Positions 59,782 to 64,000 of a stretch of DNA of 64,000 nucleotides are shown piece by piece. The number at the start of each line of letters is the position of its first letter. The stretch's first letter is position 1. The stretch is taken from positions 186,001-250,000 of the forward strand of contig NZ_JANLNY010000028.1 of the NCBI RefSeq assembly GCF_025465995.1. The letters are read 5' to 3'. Made by a program: the position numbers and the translations under genes. The notes beneath the pieces are model-generated. The model ran no database searches, was not told the DNA's origin, and saw only the letters and a list, made by a program, of their open reading frames with translations. The stretch comes from Pseudomonas sp. 5P_3.1_Bac2. Its GTDB lineage: Bacteria; Pseudomonadota; Gammaproteobacteria; Pseudomonadales; Pseudomonadaceae.

Positions 59782-61385
59782 GCACAATGACCTGCGGTGA
59801 ATTTCTGGTGAAACAACTCGAAGCCTGGGGCACCGACACCGTGTTCGGTATCCCCGGCGTGCATACCGTGGAGCTGTATCGCGGTTTGCCAGCCAGCCGT
59901 ATTCGCCATATCACCCCGCGCCACGAGCAGGGCGCCGGCTTTATGGCCGACGGTTACGCGCGCGTCTCGGGCAAGCCGGGGGTGTGCTTTATCATCACCG
60001 GCCCGGGCATGACCAATATCCTCACCGCCATGGGCCAGGCCTACGCCGACTCGATCCCCATGCTGGTGATCTCCAGCGTTAACGAGCGTGAGCGTCTGGG
60101 CTTGGGCAAGGGCTACCTGCATGAGCTGCCCAACCAACGCGCAATGGTCGCCGGCGTCAGCGCCTTCAGCCACACCCTGATGAGCGTCGAGGAGCTGCCC
60201 AGTGTGCTGGCCCGCGCCTATGCCGTGTTCGATAGCGAGCGGCCACGGCCGGTGCATATCGAACTGCCACTGGACATTATCACCGCCGACGCCAGCCATA
60301 TGCAGCTGGTGAACAAACCTCAGGTGCTGCGCCCGGCGCCCAATCGCACCCTGATCCGTGAAGCCCTGGGCCTGCTGCGCAGCGCCGAGGGACCGCTGTT
60401 GCTGCTCGGCGGCGGCTGTGTCGGCGCCCAGGCCGAAGCCCGCAGTTTGGCCGCGGCCTTGGACACGCCCACCGCACTGACCATCAACGCCAAGGGCCTG
60501 TTGCCAGCGGGCCATCCGTTGCTGCTGGGCAGTAACCAGTCGCTCGAACCGGTGCGCGCCATGGCCCTGGAGGCCGACGTGGTGCTGGCCATCGGCACCG
60601 AGCTGGGCGAGACCGATTACGACGTGGTGTTTGATGGCAACTTCAAGCTGCCGGGGCGGCTGATTCGCATCGATATCGACAGCCAGCAATTGCAGCGCAA
60701 CTTTATCCCGCACCTGGCCATTCAGGGTGATGCGCGCCTGGCCATGCGCATGTTGTTGGCCGAGCTTAACCCGGGTGAAGCCAGCGCCAGCAGCCCCGGC
60801 GCCCAGCGCTGCGCCGCCGTACAAAGGCAACTGGCCGAAGGCTTTAGCGGTTGGGGCCACTACCGCCAGCTGTTCGAGTGCATCCTTACAGCGCTGCCCG
60901 AGGCGCGCTTTGTCGGCGACTCCACGCAAACCGTGTACAGCGGCAACCACTTGGTTGAGCTGGACGGCGAGCGCCGCTGGTTTAACTCCTCCACCGGCTA
61001 CGGCACCTTGGGTTACGGCTTGCCGGCCGCCATTGGCGCCAAACTGGCCGAGCCGAGTCGCCCGGTGATCAGCCTGATGGGCGACGGCGGCTTGCAGTTC
61101 ACCTTGCCCGAGCTGGCCAGCGCGGTGGAGGCGGGGGTGGGCATCATCGTGCTGCTGTGGAACAACAGCGGCTACGGCGAAATCAAGCGCTATATGCAGC
61201 GCCGCGACATCACCCCCATCGGCGTGGATATCTATACCCCGGATCTGCTCGCCATCGCCCGTGGCTTTGGCTGCGTGGCCGAGCGCGCCCGCGATCACGC
61301 GCATTTGGCGCAGCTGTTGGCCAGCGCCCCGCATGACCGGCCGCTACTGATTGAAGTGTGCGAAGCCGCGCCCTTTCATCCTTAA
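59778..61385 (+). CDS. TPP-dependent 2-oxo acid decarboxylase, AruI-like (2-ketoarginine decarboxylase)
   Basis: 535 residues of the acetolactate synthase-like family. N-terminal domain: VFGIPGVHTVELYRGLPASR, HEQGAGFMADGYARVSGKPG, VCFIITGPGMTNILTAMGQA. TPP/Mg motif: MGDGGLQFTLPELASAVEAG ending in LLWNNSGYGE. It resembles P. aeruginosa AruI, which decarboxylates 5-guanidino-2-oxopentanoate to 4-guanidinobutyraldehyde; oxidation then gives 4-guanidinobutyrate, the GbuA substrate. The aldehyde dehydrogenase and arginine transaminase are not in the window. Confidence 0.88.
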   Translation: MSTMTCGEFLVKQLEAWGTDTVFGIPGVHTVELYRGLPASRIRHITPRHEQGAGFMADGYARVSGKPGVCFIITGPGMTNILTAMGQAYADSIPMLVISSVNERERLGLGKGYLHELPNQRAMVAGVSAFSHTLMSVEELPSVLARAYAVFDSERPRPVHIELPLDIITADASHMQLVNKPQVLRPAPNRTLIREALGLLRSAEGPLLLLGGGCVGAQAEARSLAAALDTPTALTINAKGLLPAGHPLLLGSNQSLEPVRAMALEADVVLAIGTELGETDYDVVFDGNFKLPGRLIRIDIDSQQLQRNFIPHLAIQGDARLAMRMLLAELNPGEASASSPGAQRCAAVQRQLAEGFSGWGHYRQLFECILTALPEARFVGDSTQTVYSGNHLVELDGERRWFNSSTGYGTLGYGLPAAIGAKLAEPSRPVISLMGDGGLQFTLPELASAVEAGVGIIVLLWNNSGYGEIKRYMQRRDITPIGVDIYTPDLLAIARGFGCVAERARDHAHLAQLLASAPHDRPLLIEVCEAAPFHP

Positions 61386-61705
61386 ACCTCGCGGCCCATG
61401 GCGGCGTCCTAACTCCAGCGCGGCGCAGCCGGGGGCGCCACGGCCACGGCAAAACACTTAGGTACTAAGGCCCCCCGACCAAAGTGCCATAGCCCCCCGG
61501 TGCCGTGGGGTGCTCGAATTCAGCCTCCATTCCAGGTTGGCCGCAGAGAGCATCACCCGCTATGGTCTATAGAATCTCCGAACGCGGCCGATTGCCTAGC
61601 CAGGCAATCGATTCCGCACGCTCGCCAGTTACCGGCAGTCACGCTTCGTCATTACCTCACTCAGGTATGGGGCGTACCGCTGGTCAATCGGGTAAAACAA
61701 CAATA
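61386..61705. other. Gap between decarboxylase and chemoreceptor genes
   Basis: About 320 bp. It holds a perfect 9-bp hairpin CGATTGCCT-AGCC-AGGCAATCG at 61589-61610 and a small palindrome CTTAG-GTA-CTAAG at 61457-61469. No gene is supported; a plus-strand frame from 61505 is the open upstream extension of the chemoreceptor. Confidence 0.5.
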
Positions 61706-63286
61706 ATGAGGTTCGTGATGCGCTCTGCTTTTGTGTCATCACCCATCGCCTGTTTGCTGCACACGGCCGGCCTGATCGGTTTGCTGGTGCTCTACCAACA
61801 GGTGCAGGTGCCTTGGTATATCAGCGTCAGTTCGCTGTTGCTGCTGGGCCTATGGCCGTGGCTGGGGCCGTGGCAACGGCCCGAACACGAGACAGTGGCG
61901 CCAACCGCTGCGGATCAGTCGTTTAGTCAGCTGAGCCAAACCCTGTCGCGTCATACCACGCAAAACGCCCTGGCTGCCGCCCAAGTGGCCCACGCCGCCG
62001 GGCAGTTAAGCGGGCGCCTGCATTCGCAGCTCAGCGCTACCGAGCAAATCAACCAGGCCGCCGAGGCCATCACCCACACCGAGCAAGACAACGCCCAGCG
62101 CGCCACCCAGACCCTGCAGGCGGCCCACAGCGTGCGCGCCAATAGCCGCAGCGGGCAGCAGCAGCTGCGCGAAGCCATCCAGGCCATGCAGCAGCTCAGC
62201 GCCCAGACCGCCACCAGCCGCGAGCTGATCGATGGCTTAAGCAGCCGCACCGAGCAGATCGAGAAAGTCACCCAGGTGATCCAATCCATCGCCAGCCAAA
62301 CCAACCTGCTGGCGCTCAATGCCGCCATTGAGGCCGCCCGCGCCGGTGATCTGGGCCGTGGCTTTGCGGTGGTGGCCGACGAGGTGCGTAACCTCGCCGG
62401 ACGCACCAGCAGCGCCACCGAGGAAGTCGGCCAGATCGTCACCGATATCCGCCAGCAGAGCAGTGCCGTGGTGGTGCATATGCAGCAGCAGGCCGAGCAA
62501 CTGACCCAAGCGGCTGCCCAGGTCGAGTACACCGGCGAACAACTGCACGGCATCGCCAGCCTGGCCGAGGATGTGGCCGAGCAGGTCGGCCAGATCGACA
62601 GCGGCACCCGCTACAACCACGAGCGTCTGGCCGAGCTGTCGGTAGCGGTGGGGCAACTGCGTGGCGATGTCAGCGACAGCGAAGCGCAGACCCGCCAACT
62701 GAGCCAAGCCGCCGAACGATTGGTGGGCCTGGCGGAAAGTGTCAGCGAGCAGTTATCCACAGTCGGTTTAGACGATTATCACCAGCGCATTTATGACCTG
62801 GCCCGACAAGGCGCGGCGGCGATTGGGGATAAGTTTGCCAACGACATCAGCAGTGGCCGCATCAGCTTGAATGACCTGTTCGACCGCAACTTTCAGCCCA
62901 TCGCCAATAGCTTCCCGGCGAAGTACAAAACCCGTTTCGATGCTTATGCCGATCAGGTTCTGCCCAGCCTGCAAGAGCCGCTACTGAGTCAGCACGAAGG
63001 CCTGGTATTCGCCATTGCCACCACCGCCGAAGGCTATGTGCCAACCCATAACAACGCGTTTAACCATCCGCCTACCGGCGACCGCACCGTGGACACCGCG
63101 CGCAGCCGCAGTAAGCGCCTGTTTAATGATCGCACCGGCCTGCGCTGTGGCAGCCACCAGCAGGCGCTGCTGTTGCAAACCTATATGCGCGATACCGGCG
63201 AGCTGATGCACGACCTGTCGGTGCCGATCTTTGTCCAAGGCCGGCACTGGGGTGGCCTGCGCTTGGGCTACAAGCCAGAGCCCTAA
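61706..63286 (+). CDS. Methyl-accepting chemotaxis protein with C-terminal sensor region
   Basis: About 526 residues. Two hydrophobic helices near the N-terminus (SPIACLLHTAGLIGLLVLYQ, WYISVSSLLLLGLWPWL) have almost no periplasmic loop. A long coiled coil with the conserved signalling tip follows (IQSIASQTNLLALNAAIEAA, RAGDLGRGFAVVADEVRNLA). The last 150 residues (RFDAYADQVLPSLQEPLLSQ, THNNAFNHPPTGDRTVD, TGELMHDLSVPIFVQG) look like a cytoplasmic Cache-like sensor. So sensing is probably intracellular. Start at ATG 61706; ATG 61718 with TGAGG ahead is an alternative. Its place after the gbu genes suggests chemotaxis linked to that metabolism. Confidence 0.85.
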   Translation: MRFVMRSAFVSSPIACLLHTAGLIGLLVLYQQVQVPWYISVSSLLLLGLWPWLGPWQRPEHETVAPTAADQSFSQLSQTLSRHTTQNALAAAQVAHAAGQLSGRLHSQLSATEQINQAAEAITHTEQDNAQRATQTLQAAHSVRANSRSGQQQLREAIQAMQQLSAQTATSRELIDGLSSRTEQIEKVTQVIQSIASQTNLLALNAAIEAARAGDLGRGFAVVADEVRNLAGRTSSATEEVGQIVTDIRQQSSAVVVHMQQQAEQLTQAAAQVEYTGEQLHGIASLAEDVAEQVGQIDSGTRYNHERLAELSVAVGQLRGDVSDSEAQTRQLSQAAERLVGLAESVSEQLSTVGLDDYHQRIYDLARQGAAAIGDKFANDISSGRISLNDLFDRNFQPIANSFPAKYKTRFDAYADQVLPSLQEPLLSQHEGLVFAIATTAEGYVPTHNNAFNHPPTGDRTVDTARSRSKRLFNDRTGLRCGSHQQALLLQTYMRDTGELMHDLSVPIFVQGRHWGGLRLGYKPEP

Positions 63287-63785
63287 GTCCTCACGGGGAA
63301 TTTCGTACTCCTGTGCATAGTTCCGGACGGGGGCTATGCGCAGTCTGGCCCCCTTCGCACGGTGGACAGATTGACGGTCAAACCAGCGCCTCCACACAGC
63401 GCAAAGCCCGGCGCTAGAGCAGCTCACCACACCGCCCGGTGGATAACTTTGCACCGTCTTGCGGGTTAAGGCTCAGCTAAAACTGTCGATCAATTGTTTA
63501 GTCAGCGCTTAACCAAGCATGCGAAAAATACAATTTATGCCGCACTAAGCCTGTGTGAATCTGCCCAACATGCGTACTCCTGTGCCGCTGTTGCCCACCC
63601 CGCCAAGCGCCTCACGTCCCCGTGAGCGACTGCGCTGTGCCGGGTTAAACGGCAATGTGCTGCGGCGCAGCATCCTGGCCTTTTGGTCCCTCTGGCATTG
63701 CCGCCACGCCCGCCCTCCAGACGCTTGCGCCGCTGCTTAAGCTGCTGCCACACCCACAATAAAATTCTGCGATCAGGAACCGCCT
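63287..63785. other. Gene-free region before the amine oxidoreductase gene
   Basis: About 500 bp. Short frames on both strands have no recognisable domain. An AT-rich patch at 63481-63540 probably holds the promoter of the next gene. No repeat or RNA recognised. Confidence 0.45.
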
Positions 63786-64000
63786 ATGAACGCCGCGATA
63801 AAACCCGTGACGCCCGCTGCCGAGCGCAGCCCGTCGTACTACAGCTCCAGCCTTAACTACGAAACCGCCTACCCAACGCTGCAAGGCACGGTTGAGGTGG
63901 ATATCGCCGTGATCGGTGGCGGGTTTACCGGCATTGCCAGCGCGGTGGAACTGGCTGAGCGCGGCTACAAAGTGGCGCTGGTGGAAACCCATAAAGTCGG
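63786..64000 (+). CDS. FAD-dependent oxidoreductase (DAO/PuuB type), 3' end outside window
   Basis: The first 71 codons are visible: MNAAIKPVTPAAERSPSYYS, then SLNYETAYPTLQGTVEVD and the Rossmann FAD motif IAVIGGGFTGIASAVELAER. The layout (short leader with SYY, then GxGxxG near residue 45) fits gamma-glutamylputrescine oxidase and related amine/amino-acid oxidases. It suggests that polyamine or amino-acid breakdown genes continue to the right. Confidence 0.85.
   Translation, partial: MNAAIKPVTPAAERSPSYYSSSLNYETAYPTLQGTVEVDIAVIGGGFTGIASAVELAERGYKVALVETHKV

Overview
The window looks like chromosome of a Pseudomonas-type gammaproteobacterium. Evidence: two families of Pseudomonas-style REP palindromes and a REP-associated tyrosine transposase; a gabD-gabT pair; an OprD-family porin; DUF1302/DUF1329 outer-membrane proteins; and a gbuA (4-guanidinobutyrase) locus whose neighbours (NCS1 permease, Na+/solute symporter, HD protein, 2-ketoarginine-decarboxylase-like TPP enzyme) resemble, from memory, the P. 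aeruginosa gbuA locus. Identification rests on reading protein motifs; no database search was run.

Layout. 1-2.5 kb: end of an amidase gene and an OprD porin with a lower-GC look. 2.9-6.5 kb: AraC regulator divergent from a TetR/acyl-CoA dehydrogenase pair. 6.56-7.23 kb: a tandem array with exact 150-bp period in which REP palindromes alternate with copies of the 3' end of the adjacent ridA gene. 7.2-41 kb: a large catabolic region, almost all on the minus strand. Operon 1 (25.0 to 7.2 kb, 14 tightly packed genes): class III CoA-transferase, HMG-CoA-lyase-like enzyme, YCF48-like protein, MMPL/RND pump, DUF1302, DUF1329, HyuA, HyuB, isochorismatase-like amidohydrolase, lipoprotein, LeuC-like, LeuD-like, a PrpR-like sigma-54 activator, RidA. 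Operon 2 (28.1 to 25.5 kb): FMN reductase, RutA-like flavin oxygenase, EamA transporter. A divergent FCD-type GntR regulator follows, then a RAYT gene flanked by 115-bp-period REP arrays. Operon 3 (35.1 to 31.2 kb): FAD oxidase, alpha/beta hydrolase lacking the usual triad, methyltransferase, small protein. Operon 4 (40.8 to 35.4 kb): Cys-less racemase-like protein, NTF2-like protein, two TMADH/dienoyl-CoA-reductase-type flavoproteins.

The most notable result is regulatory. Operons 1, 2 and 4 each start with a -24/-12 (sigma-54) promoter match, and each has a perfect TTTCA-N3-TGAAA palindrome about 100-120 bp upstream of the predicted transcription start plus a degenerate copy 19-20 bp away. 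The sigma-54 activator inside operon 1 is the obvious candidate regulator. Operon 3 instead has three TTGCATACAR sites suited to the GntR protein. The gene content (RutA-like oxygenase, cyclic amide/hydantoin-type hydrolase, amidohydrolase, LeuCD-type hydro-lyase, CoA-transferase, lyase, hydrophobic-substrate uptake proteins) suggests breakdown of a nitrogen heterocycle or cyclic imide/lactam to a branched dicarboxylate and then acyl-CoA units; the substrate is unknown.

41.5-44 kb: a secreted clan GH-A-like protein with three Cys repeats, a serine-recombinase relic and tRNA-Arg(CCG). 44.3-48.7 kb: gabD, gabT, and a REC-HDOD response regulator. 48.8-63.3 kb: a LysR regulator, an ABC importer with a 2OG/Fe(II) oxygenase, TIM-barrel protein and class II aldolase, then gbuA, two permeases, a PhnZ-like HD enzyme, the TPP decarboxylase and a chemoreceptor. 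A 36-bp LysR-type operator occurs before both halves of this region, tying them into one guanidino/amino-acid catabolic regulon. The window ends inside a FAD-dependent amine oxidoreductase gene.
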